From Pseudorasbora parva (lineage: Eukaryota; Chordata; Actinopteri; Cypriniformes; Gobionidae), in contig NC_090176.1 in assembly GCF_024679245.1 (NCBI RefSeq), positions 45,961,086 to 46,025,085 of the forward strand: a DNA stretch of 64,000 nt, given 5' to 3'. Position 1 is the first letter of the stretch, and each line of letters opens with the position of its first letter. This document shows positions 1-11,142 of the stretch, in pieces. The position numbers and the translations under genes were made by a program. The notes beneath the pieces are model-generated. The model was not told the DNA's origin. It worked only from the letters and a program-made list of their open reading frames with translations, and ran no database searches.

Positions 1-1017
1 TTTCACTCAATGGCATGCATGGAAAAAGCAAGAATAGGATGAGGAGAAGTAATGAAATAAAAGATCAGGGCCAAAAGCGAAAACTCGAGGGTTCTTGACC
101 ATGCAGCCACACTGCGCTCATTGACTCAAACATGAAGTAGGTGTGGCACAGTGGCAGAGAGCGGAAACCAAAACCAAATGGTAATAAGTTCAGATGGAGC
201 GAGGCCTCTGTTGAGCCAGCTGAACAAGGGCTGTAAATCTTACGACTGGGCGTGTACCGAGCGACTTCAGTACCGGTGCACTCGTATACCGCAGACAGAG
301 AGCCAGACACAGGAAGAAGGACTCTGGGCAGTGCCATGACTGAGGCTCCCGGGTCTCTGATGACAATCGGCAATGGAGAGGGAAGCTAACCAGGTTCAGC
401 TGCCGCGGTGGTACCCCAGCCAGGCTCACAGAAACATAGGAAGCCTGTTGTGCACTTTGGGTTGATCCAGGCAAACAGGCTACTCAGGGAGAGAGAGAAT
501 AGTTGTGCAGCTGCCCCAGTGTGACTTCTCACTTTCATTTAAGAACAGAGCAAAGAAACCATAAGACACACAATGGTTTCTTACATACCTCAAACTACAG
601 TATATGCTGGGTTTTCAGTACGATCTGGTCTTGTGTTGCAGCTAATCAAGAGGCTCATTCCTCATTGTTCCTCGAGTCATTTAAACTCCAGGGATTTTAA
701 AATCTCATAAATGCTCTCACATACACACCCAAGAGCCAGGTTATTATCATTAACAAATGTTGGGTAGAAAATGTAATAAAACAATTTAAACCAACAGCTA
801 GGTTTGTCCATATCAGGCCCAAACATGGGCTGAAACAACCCAGTATTTTTTAGAGTGTACAATAACTAAACCTAAATAAACTAAAACATAAAAACGATAT
901 AGACATATATAACTACATTTAAAGATATTAATAGAAAAATGTTGTCATGCACTGCACTTGATTAAAAAAAACACCTTGGTCCAATTTAGTTTGGTAGGTA
1001 ACACAAGAATGTTCCAT
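1..1017. other. Unassigned DNA, no recognisable feature
   Basis: Mixed-composition sequence with only short chance reading frames on both strands. I find no inverted termini, no target duplication and no protein motif. The GC-richer part (about 90-490) could be ordinary intergenic or intronic sequence. Confidence 0.4.
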
Positions 1018-1025
1018 ATCTATCT

Positions 1026-2336
1026 TAGAGTGCGGCTCGGGCCGCATTTTTCTGTCTGAGCTCGACCCGCGTCCGACAGAGCAGTAACCGAACCCGACCC
1101 GACAGCCATTAGTTTGTTTGTGTGGAAAGCCTGCTTTTATTAAGAAAGTGTAGGAAGGCATTTTGAAATGATTACAGGTGGATGCATCAGCGTGTACACG
1201 GGGCAAAAAATCACAGGTTACACAGGGTTTGATCTAGCCTAGAAATCTAGACGCACCCTAGCGGCAGCAAATTTAATTTGCCCGCAAGTGTGGTCTAGCA
1301 ACTCTCAATTCCTATCTGAGCTGTATTCCTCAGAATCTGGACGGCCCAATCACATCGTGTAGGTAGGCTATAGAGTCGGTGGGCGGGGCCATAATGACGA
1401 CGGCCGAGTTGCGTTTGCGTGCTTCTAGTAACACAGTCTTCTAGTGAACACAGAAACTGGCGAACGGCGGCGGTCTTTCGAATCGGCTCTGCACGCGCCT
1501 CCGGAAGACTTGGAGTTAAGCTTTCCTCTGAGAAAAGAACAAAGAGCGGCATTGAAGTCATTCTTAAAAAGGGAAGATGTGTTTGGAGTTTAGCCGACCG
1601 GATACGGCGAATGTTTAATCAGTCAGCGAGCTCCCCTTCACCGTCGTTGCTCCGGTTGGTGTACCGCTATCCTATCGCGTGCAGAGGGAGTTTGAAAGAC
1701 AACCGTTTATCCGCCCCTCAGATTGAGCCCTGTCTATGGTGAGTTTCCAGACCAAACATCTTGATGTGGGTCTGGCTTGTCAGGCTAGGTTTGATCAGTA
1801 AAATGAAATGAACAAAGGTCTACCAAAAATCGCCCAAGCTAACAAAATAAAACATTAACGCAACACAATTGAAATGTTTATTGAAATGAAAGTCATTCTT
1901 ACCAATTTTCTCAAAAACGGTATGGTTACTAAACTGCAACATGGGATCTATTTACATAATCTATCCATCAGTTTAGGCTAATCGAGGTTTTATGCAGAAA
2001 AAGGATTGCATCAACTGTGGATGGCTTCAAGGCTGTCCTCCTGCCAGCAGCGCTGAAGTTGAGCTCGTTGCTGCTGCTGCTGCCAGCAGGACAAGGATAT
2101 ATGCACGCACGTGTTGCGTGTTGTTGTCACAAATTTCTGCACACAGGAAGACGAATGTTGGGGTAATAATTTTAATTTATTTTAATCACAAAAACAAACC
2201 ATTGCATCAAGATATACAGGCCCATTGGCTACTTACATAATAAACTGTTTTAAATGTCTTATGGCGCTGACTTGACTGAACCCGAACGTCTTTTCTAAAT
2301 ATCTGTCCGAACCTCGGGTCAGGTATCCATCCTCTA
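1026..2336. mobile_element. hAT-like non-autonomous element, host of TAGCCT copy 1
   Basis: The left end reads TAGAGTGCGGCTCGGGCC and the right end, read in reverse, TAGAGGATGGATACCTGACC. Both are followed by CCCGACCCG-type words common near the ends of fish hAT elements. The flanks ATCTATCT (1018-1025) and ACCTATGT (2337-2344) match at 6 of 8 positions, as expected for an old 8-bp duplication. Removing the nested TAGCCT element leaves about 750 bp with no transposase, so it is non-autonomous. The pairing of the two ends is an inference. Confidence 0.5.
1235..1787 (-). mobile_element. TAGCCT element, copy 1 (9-bp target duplication)
   Basis: One of four copies of a roughly 530-bp element in this window. 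Ends are imperfect inverted repeats: TAGCCTAGAAATCTAGACGC on the left and, in reverse, TAGCCTGACAAGCCAGACCC on the right. It is flanked by an exact 9-bp duplication GGTTTGATC (1226-1234 and 1788-1796). A 9-bp duplication points away from hAT (8 bp) and Tc1 (TA) and towards MULE/MuDR- or Merlin-like transposition, but I see no transposase. It holds a GC box (GGGCGGGGCC near 1382) and an open frame at 1419-1742 shared with other copies. Confidence 0.85.
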
Positions 2337-2439
2337 ACCTATGTACTGCCACATGGAATTCCAGAGGGAAACGGAGGTCAGATTATATTCTTACTATATA
2401 CTTATTGTAGTTCGAATCAACTGGCCAAGTCAAGTCACA

Positions 2440-2930
2440 TTTATAAATATTTTATTTATTTATTTATTTGATTGGGACAGTGCATGTTAATGAACACAAC
2501 ATGGAGTACATGCATGTAAACATGCCGGATTGTAGCCGAGGGCTAATTTCCATCCGTAGTCCCACGAGCTAAGGTCACATAGCTCACAAAAACAACCGTT
2601 ATCTAATGTCCTATAAACTATATTTACATAAAAATAAAAAATTAATTAGTCATCAGAAATACATCCATATGCACAAGACGAAATACAAAAGTTAAAATAC
2701 GACGCAACATACTCACTAATGTGTGCAACTTTGGTTTGCCCATAACCATTTTTTTAATTGGACTTTGAACAAACTATATGTAGGGCATTCTCTCAATGTT
2801 AGAGGAAGACTATTCCACATGTTCCCACCTCGGACAGACAGGACTGTCTGTCCAAAGGTGGTATACCTGTGGGGTATTATCAAGTCTCCTCTGGTGACTA
2901 TATAAATATAGTGCTTTATACAATACAGAT
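2440..2930 (-). mobile_element. 3' end of a non-LTR retrotransposon (LINE)
   Basis: The element lies on the minus strand. It ends at 2440-2470 in a TTTA array, which read in sense is a TAAA-repeat tail of the kind several LINE clades have instead of poly(A). About 245 bp of 3' untranslated sequence precede it, and upstream (2716-2928) is a readable reverse-transcriptase C-terminus. Everything 5' of about 2930 is missing, the usual 5' truncation of LINE copies. Confidence 0.75.
2716..2928 (-). pseudogene. C-terminal tail of a LINE reverse-transcriptase ORF
   Basis: About 70 codons stay open on the minus strand and end at a TAG (2716-2718). The frame contains TTFGQTVLSVRG followed by NMWNSLPLTLREC and FKVQLKKWL. 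A block of the form FGQ..LSVRG..LWNSLP..LR, then FK..LK.WL, is typical of the extreme C-terminus of fish LINE ORF2 proteins, downstream of the polymerase domain. Polymerase and endonuclease domains are absent, so no enzyme can be made. The clade cannot be fixed from this tail alone. Confidence 0.75.
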
Positions 2931-3484
2931 TGTTTTATAGGTGCTTTGCGGTGATAACAGGTAAATTATGCTTTTTGGCTGTTGTTCAGCTGAAGTCAGC
3001 TTTAATGAACTTTATTGTGTTTACTTGCCAAAGTCAATTCTTACTTATATTTAGTGCTTTGAAAGTGTTCATTTTGCAACCTAAAAATAGGTGTCATGTC
3101 CATCACCACTTTTCGCCATGGCCCATTTTGTTCACTTGGTTGTATTTTCATTGTCATTATAAAGCTGTCATTCTGTTTAGTATGTTATACAATCTGGCTA
3201 CAGTTTTGGTTCAGTATGATGTTATCAATTTAAATTCCATTTGTTCAAATCAAAAGTTTCGTTGAGCACTTCAATAGTCAAGAGTGATTGCTTCCTAAAT
3301 AATTGTGTAATGAAAACTTAAATGTTGAAATATTGTCACTCAATGTGCTATTGAAATTAGTTTAAATGATTTTATACAGTTTATTTCTAATCATAATGTT
3401 TTCAATATATTATGAACATTTAACTTGGACATGAGTGAATTCTCTACCACAGGCTGGATTTCTGGATCAGTACGTCATGTAATC
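2931..3484. other. Unassigned AT-rich DNA
   Basis: AT-rich sequence with a 111-codon frame (2930-3265) that has no recognisable motif and low complexity. I consider it non-coding. Confidence 0.35.
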
Positions 3485-3680
3485 CAGAGTTTCCCAACCC
3501 TGTTCCTGGAGGCCCCCCAACACTACACATTTTGGATGTCTCCCTTATCAGAAACACCCTTTTCAGATCTCGGAGTACTTTACTTGCAGGCTAATGAGTG
3601 GAATCAGGTGTGTTTGATTAGAAAGATATCCACAATATGTGCTGTTGGGGAGCATCCAGGAACAGGATTGGGAAACACTG
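3485..3680. mobile_element. 196-bp MITE with 29-bp inverted ends
   Basis: The left end CAGAGTTTCCCAACCCTGTT and the right end read in reverse CAGTGTTTCCCAATCCTGTT continue as near-perfect inverted repeats for about 29 bp. This family is abundant in fish genomes. CAGNG ends are common in hAT elements, but I could not see an 8-bp duplication here. A diverged half copy lies at 20148-20246. Confidence 0.7.
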
Positions 3681-3904
3681 ACACAGAGTGCATTTATACG
3701 AACGATCGTATGCAGACTATGCCAAATAACCCAACTACATTGAAGGTCACGTAAACGCCTAAAACAGTGTTCTTTTATCATGTCACAAACAATTTATGTA
3801 AAAATCTCAATTTTCCTGAATTTCACACACTCCTTTGGTATTCTGATACTTTTTTCATTGCTGTGTCAATTCAACCCTGAAACTTTAAACCTTAATATGC
3901 AATT

Positions 3905-4020
3905 TTTAGGGATGTATCAGCCAATAATCGGTATCGGCTGATAAAAGCGGTTATTTTCTCTATGGATTGTTAAAAACCAGTAGATGATCAGGGCCGATTA
4001 TATCCTGTCAATCAAAAAGG
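3905..4020 (+). mobile_element. Terminal fragment of a TAGGGATG-type hAT element
   Basis: The sequence starts TTTAGGGATGTATCAGCC and continues with repeated CGGTATCGGCTGAT words, the usual composition of hAT subterminal regions in this window. No matching opposite end was found, so it is a truncated copy. Confidence 0.45.
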
Positions 4021-4055
4021 GGTAGAAAAATGTGTCAGAACGCACGCAACTCATA

Positions 4056-4952
4056 CTGGCCCTCATTTATCAAAAGTGCGTACACCAAATTTCCAGCGTA
4101 CACCCGGCAAACATCCAAAACCACGGTGACTTTGAGATTTATCAATATGGACGTTGGCGTACGGCATGCTCAAATCCTACGCCAGCTCAGGAGGTGGTGT
4201 ATGCACGTTTTGATTTAGTATAAATGCGCAGAAAAACAATTCCTAACACCACAAAACGCACTGACAAAGATATGCTATATTATGACCCACTGTAAAAAAA
4301 CAACAACAACATAGTAATTATAAACTTCAGTGTTTATTTCTGTGCAGCATGAACTTCAATGTTTAATTTGTGTGATTTTACCAACGCATTTGATTTGTAA
4401 GCATATGTATTCCTCCAGCTGCTAGCCTGTGAATAGTACTCCACATCACTATTGTACACCCCAATACATGTGCCGTGATATGAAATTAAATGCTAATTGT
4501 TTCAAAACACGTGCTGTAAAAGAATGCATTGTGGTAGGGAATTTCTCATCCAAACAGCTATTTAAACTGCTGGAGTGCGCTTCTCAACCCCCACACTATT
4601 AACAGTACTCGTAATTTGGGTCCATATTTTGTTTTTGTGGACATTTTTTTCCACCTGGTGATGGTCTCTAACTCCACATCGGAAAAGTTTCGCTTCTTTG
4701 CCGTCTTCCGTGTGTCCATGGCGTAAAATGAGGGTGTGAGGGAGGCGGAGACTTGAATATATAGAGGCGTGTTATTCTAATGACGACCGTTTTCAGCCGC
4801 GGCATTTATCAAGAGCAAGTATTGCGAACAGTATTGCATACCTGGATTACAGAGGTGCGCACAGCTTCATAAATCAGGCCGTGAGAATAGTGTAAGCATA
4901 ATCTTACGCCAACATATATGCCCATTTCTATGGAAGATTGATAAATGAGGGC
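4056..4952 (-). mobile_element. PIF/Harbinger-like element with MYB-type ORF remnant
   Basis: Inverted ends GGCCCTCATTTATCAA (left) and, in reverse, GCCCTCATTTATCAA (right) bound 897 bp. The subterminal words (GCGTACACC, TTACGCCAAC, GATTTATCAA) are characteristic of fish Harbinger elements. Flanks read TAC on both sides, a plausible 3-bp duplication, although Harbinger prefers TAA or TTA. Only the start of the MYB/SANT-like accessory protein is left (4558-4719); the transposase gene is missing. Confidence 0.75.
4558..4719 (-). pseudogene. Harbinger MYB/SANT-like protein, N-terminal remnant
   Basis: A 53-codon frame starts at ATG 4719 and stops at TAG 4558-4560. It begins MDTRKTAKKRNFSDVELETI, which resembles the first helix of the MYB/SANT (NAIF1-like) DNA-binding protein that Harbinger transposons encode beside their DDE transposase. 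In that family the domain runs on for about 80 residues; here the match fades after about residue 35, so the frame is truncated or shifted. In an intact element this protein binds subterminal DNA and helps bring the transposase to the nucleus. Nothing here suggests it is functional. Confidence 0.6.
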
Positions 4953-5376
4953 TACTGTGTGTAAAGAAAATCTCGGTGTTAAATTTAGGGCTGTCTATGC
5001 AACAATAACACAACAGTTAAAAATAGAAATGTTAAAGCATGCTCTATTTGATCCTATAAATCCCTTATAGTTCAAACCAGGGTTGCCAGGTCCGTGGTTT
5101 TTGCCTACACTAAACATTATTTGTAGCTCTCCTCGCATCCAATTATCGCAAAGAGCTTTGTGCTTTGTTACATCTGATGTGAAAAAAGTCTCTGCTTTAA
5201 ATTTTTGTCCATTTCATCTTGAAATTTAAACAATAAATGGTGATAAATGCTCTTAAATGTGACATGACAGATCGCTGTAGTGCCTCCATTCAAGCATCAG
5301 CATGAAACACAAGTCATCTCTTCATCTTTACAACAAATTATAGCACATTAAAAAAAAATACATAACTATCAACAGG
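4953..5376. other. Unassigned DNA between two transposons
   Basis: AT-rich, no inverted ends and no coding signal. Confidence 0.35.
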
Positions 5377-5378
5377 TA

Positions 5379-6192
5379 CAGTCATGTGAAAAAAAAATTA
5401 CACTTTTTAATTCTATGGTTTTATATATTAGGACAAAACAAATATCTGGTTCTTGGCAGGTCTAATGTGATAAATACAGCCTCAGATAAACATTAACAAA
5501 TAACATAACATATTACACAATGGTTTATTTAGGAAAAACTAGGCCTAAAGGGAGAAGCCATGCGTGACAAAGTAAATACACCCTTGGTGCTTCCATAGCA
5601 ATTAAGAGACAAGGCGGTGCTAATCAAATGCCTTTGATTAATTGATCATCAGCAAGCGTGGAGCATTTTTTTGGAGCATTCAGGTGTGTGTTGACACAAT
5701 GCCAAGGGGGAAAGACATAAGCTATGATTTTAGAGAAGCAATTGTTGCTGCCCATCTGTATAAGAAGGGTTACAAGGCCATTTCCCAACCATTTGAAGTC
5801 TACAGTAATAACAGTATTATTCTACAGTGAGGAAGATATCACAAGTGGAAAACATTTAAGACAGATGCTAATCTTCCCAGGAGTGGACATCCCAGCAAAT
5901 TTAACCCAAATTTAGACCATGCACTGCTAAGAGAAACTGCTAAAGCCCAAGAACTACATCTCAGACTCTACAAGCTTCAGTTAACATGTTAAATGTAAAT
6001 GTTTACGGCAGTACAATTAGAAAAATACTGGGCAAGTATTGCTTGTTTGGAAGGTTTGCCAGGGGAAAGCTTCTGCTCTTTAAAAAAGAACACAGCAACA
6101 CAGTTTATGTTTGCAAAGTTGCAAACCTCAAGACTTCTGGAACAACAATCTTGTTGGAGATCATAAATCAAAGTGTCAAGTTATAGGCAAAA
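5379..6192 (+). mobile_element. Tc1-like transposon A, 3' truncated
   Basis: The 5' end reads TA then CAGTCATGTGAAAAAA, a common fish Tc1 terminal repeat start. A transposase remnant follows from 5699. The copy ends inside the catalytic region where a TATC microsatellite begins, so the 3' half and right terminal repeat are lost. Confidence 0.8.
5699..6192 (+). pseudogene. Tc1-type transposase remnant (element A)
   Basis: The frame opens MPRGKDISYDFREAIVAAHL, the N-terminal helix-turn-helix of a Tc1 transposase, and stops after 43 codons at TGA 5828-5830. In shifted frames the second DNA-binding half is readable (WKTFKTDANLPRSGHPSKF), then GRFARGK, then PQDFWNN followed by LVGDH, which is where the first catalytic Asp of the DDE triad (usually W-S/T-D-E) should be. 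The Asp is kept but its context is changed. Several frameshifts and a missing C-terminus make it a dead gene. Confidence 0.75.
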
Positions 6193-6194
6193 AA

Positions 6195-6375
<181 letters not shown>

Positions 6376-7194
6376 CGATCAGGCATGACATTATGACCTA
6401 TAATATTGTGTGGGTCCCCTTTTTGCTGCCAAAACAGCCCTGACCCGTCGAGGCATGGACTCCACACCTAAAGGTGTGTTGTGGTATCTGAAACAGTGTT
6501 GTACAAATAGTGTTGTTCTCCAAACCATTCACAAACCATTTTTGTTTTGTGGCAGGGCGCATTATCCTGCGGAAAGAGGCCACAGCCACCAGGGAATACC
6601 GTTTCCATGAAAGGGTGTACATGGTCTGCAACAATGCCTTTTGGTACATGTCAACGTAACATCCACATGGATGGCAGGACCCAAAGTTTCCCAGCAGAAC
6701 ATTGCGCAAAGCATCACACTGCCTCCGCCGGCTTGCCTTCTTCCCATAGTGTATCCTGGTGCCATGTGTTCCCCAGGTAAACGACGCACACGCACCCTGG
6801 CCATCCACGTGATGTAAAAGAAAACATGATTCAACAGACCTGGCCTTCTTCTTTCATTGTTGCGTGATCCAGTTCTGATGCTCACGTCGCCAGCTTTCGC
6901 TCCCCATGTGCATCAATGAGCCTTGGCCACCCATGACCCTGTCGCCGGTTCAACACTATTCCTTCCTTGGACCACTGTAAACCAGGTTAGTGAGCACTGC
7001 GTGAACAGCCTACAAGAGCTGCAGTTTTAGATCGTCTAGCCATCACAATGTGACCCTTGTCAGACCTGCTCAAATCCTAAATCTTGCCAATTTTCCTGCT
7101 TCTAACACATCGACTTTGAGGACAAAATGTTCACTTGCTGCCTAATATTAGTGGTATGCATTTTTCAATGTAATAATGTAATGCTTGATCGGTG
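6376..7194 (-). mobile_element. Tc1-like transposon B, internally deleted
   Basis: The left end CGATCAGGCATGACATTATG and right end ATGCTTGATCGGTG match the ends of a fish Tc1-like family with a CACCGATCAGGC terminal repeat. The transposase is on the minus strand. With 819 bp against roughly 1.2 kb for full copies, it has lost parts of both the catalytic region and the N-terminal region. It sits exactly between two microsatellites. Confidence 0.8.
6398..6960 (-). pseudogene. Tc1-type transposase remnant (element B)
   Basis: Minus-strand fragments read VRVRRLPGEHMAPGYTMGRR, then ETLGPAIHVDVTLT and, in another frame, IPQHTFRCGVHASTGQG. These follow the order of a Tc1 transposase core and C-terminus. 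The first catalytic motif, normally SDES, reads SVES, so the first Asp of the DDE triad is gone. The middle block with QDNAPCH and NPIEHLWD is deleted. Confidence 0.75.
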
Positions 7195-8886
<1,692 letters not shown>

Positions 8887-10125
8887 TAGGGATGCACCGA
8901 ATCCAGGATTCGGGTTCGGATTCAGCCAAATATTGGGCTTTTTGACTGGGTTCGGTTTCTGCCGAACCTTAGAATTTTTTTCCACCGAACCGAACCCGCT
9001 TGTACTACGCGATACTGGTCGAACATGATGCCGCGGTTGATTATGGCAACGTGTTTACTAGGTGGACCGTTCGAATGCAGTAGGCTGTGAGAGAGTGAAA
9101 ATGGAACTTGTGAACAGAAAGTGTTGTTTGGCAGTACTTTCACTCACAAGAAGACAAATCAAGTCGAGCTATATGTTCAATTTGCAATGCCGATTTGTCT
9201 CGTGGTGGCATGAAACCCTAAACAATAGCCGCTGGATGTCCGGTTCGCTAACGAATCATTCTTTTTAACCGGATCTTTTTAGTGATCCGGTCGAACCAGT
9301 TCACCAAATCGGACTGAATCGTTCTAAACGGTTCGTGTCTCAGATCAGCGCTGATCTCACAAGTTACTTAAGTTACTTTCTGACATGAGTGACAGTCCCT
9401 CAGACTAGAAATAAACTAATATCTTGAAGTATATGTTGTAACTCCAACAGTTCACTGAGCTGAGACATGTTTTGCTGTGAGAACCGGTGAGCTGAGATAC
9501 TGCATGCGTGATAGCATCGTCTTGAACAGAACTGTTTCTCTCGGAGTGGGACGGCTGCTGTTTCTCTCAGAAAACGGATGCTGATAATATATGAGCACGG
9601 GTGAACCAAGGATTTGTGTAAGTTTATGTTATGTCAATGTAAGTTTATTTAATCTGTGTAAAACATCAGTGTTTGCACGACAGTGGCTGTATTGAGTGCT
9701 TTTGCAAAACATGAATTAAAAAACGTATCCAAGATGACGATGATTACAATAATAATTATTACTATACTAAATTTTAATTACAAATACTTTACATGAATGT
9801 GTTTGAATGTATTTTCATCCGCCGGTATGATAGAAATAACGTCATTACGTAAGGACGTAAAAGAAGCGGTGATCTATTTTTTTTGTGCATGAAGGAATCT
9901 ACAGACAGCAATACGGCACAGTCATCCTGGCATAATTTTGCCTTTTTTTTTATTAAAATTAAATAAAAAATACACTGCTGTGGACGTTGTTTATGTCATT
10001 AATGTGTTAACTGTGATAATGGACTGAGGATGGGAGTTAGATTCGGTTTCGGATTTTGGCAGAATCTTAACCAGTGGATTCGGTATTCGGCCGAACCTCA
10101 AACATCTGGATTCGGTGCATCCCTA
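8887..10125. mobile_element. hAT element with exact 8-bp duplication and BED-finger remnant
   Basis: Ends are TAGGGATGCACCGAATCCAG and, in reverse, TAGGGATGCACCGAATCCAG: a perfect 20-bp inverted repeat. The target duplication is CTTAAGAT on both sides (8879-8886 and 10126-10133). Subterminal DNA is packed with CCGAAC/GGATTCGG words. Inside are a BED-finger remnant (9114-9220), a block of GAACCGGTT-type words around 9240-9335 and a 14-bp palindrome GATCAGCGCTGATC (9343-9356). The catalytic part of the transposase is missing. Confidence 0.92.
9114..9220 (+). pseudogene. BED zinc-finger remnant of hAT transposase
   Basis: In one forward frame the sequence reads ESVVWQYFHSQED, then SSRAICSICNADLSRGG, then stops at TAA 9218-9220. 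The pattern S.VW.YF followed by a C-x2-C and SRGG is the first half of the BED zinc finger at the N-terminus of many hAT (ZBED-type) transposases. The downstream H-x3-5-H half is absent, and the upstream frame is interrupted by TGA at 9111-9113. It is a relic, but it supports the hAT assignment independently of the 8-bp duplication. Confidence 0.7.
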
Positions 10126-10171
10126 CTTAAGATTAACATAAGATTTGCAGATACTATGTGTGTTATGTACC

Positions 10172-10262
10172 TTTTAACTATATGCATACATTAAAATAGA
10201 AAACAGTTCATTTAAATTGTAATATTTTGCTAAATTACTGTACTAATTTACTGTATTTCTGA
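10172..10262 (+). repeat. Fragment of dispersed repeat R1
   Basis: AAAATAGAAAACAGTTCATT and the following TTGTAATATTTTGC..TTTACTGTATTT resemble one part of the repeat seen at 25880-26140 (+), 30310-30500 (-) and 40835-40990 (-). Weak because the sequence is AT-rich. Confidence 0.4.
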
Positions 10263-10616
10263 TCCAAAAAATATCTAGCTCAGTCATGAAACTCTACAGG
10301 GCGCAGGCTGGTCCTTTACATGCAATCTGCAAGCAATCACATCATTACCACATGACACAAACTGGTTGGCCTTTGCTGATCCTGCAGCCAATGAGATCGC
10401 TTGCTCAGCATCAGTGCTGATCCTACAATTCTGGGGGCCATAAGCAAAACTTTGTGTAGGGGCCCCTGAGAATTAATTCTTAAAAACAACAAAATATCAA
10501 TAAACTTAAGTAATAATTACAATGGTTTACAGTATGCAAGGTGCACTGCCAGTTTTCTATAGGGGTGAATTCAGTTTGAACGGGACACTTTTCAGTCATC
10601 TAATAGCAAAAAATGT

Positions 10617-11142
10617 TAGCCTGACAAGCCAGACCCCCATCAAGATGTTGGGTCTGGAAACTCACCTTTGACCGGGCTCAATCCGGGGTTATACACAGAT
10701 GTCTTTCAAACTCTGTCTGCATGTAATAGGATAGCGTTTCAACCAACCAGAGCAACGAAGGTGAAGCGGAGCTAGTTGATAGATTAAACTTTCGCCGTAT
10801 CCGGTCGGCAAAACTGAACACATCTTCCCTTCTTAAGAATGACTTCAGTGCCGTTCTTTGTTTTTTTCTCAGAGAAAAGCTTAACTCCAGGTTTTACAGC
10901 GTCGTGGCCAAAGCCGATTTGAAAAAGCGCCATTGGCCAGCTTCTTTGTTTACAAGTAGCACACGAAACCGTCACAACTCTGCCGCCATTATGTTAAGTC
11001 CGCCCACGACTCTATACACAATGTGATTGGTCTGACCAGAGTTTGGTTTTTCCAGTTCACAATCCAACGGAGAGTTGTTAGACTACCCTGGCTGCAAATT
11101 AGAGTTGCTGCCGCTATAGGGTGCGTCTAGATTTGTAGGCTA
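10617..11142 (+). mobile_element. TAGCCT element, copy 2
   Basis: 526 bp with ends TAGCCTGACAAGCCAGACCC and, in reverse, TAGCCTACAAATCTAGACGC. Flanked by AAAAAATGT (10608-10616) and AAAAAGTGT (11143-11151), a 9-bp duplication with one mismatch. Opposite orientation to copies 1 and 4. A minus-strand open frame at 10784-10975 matches the shared frame of the family. Confidence 0.85.
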
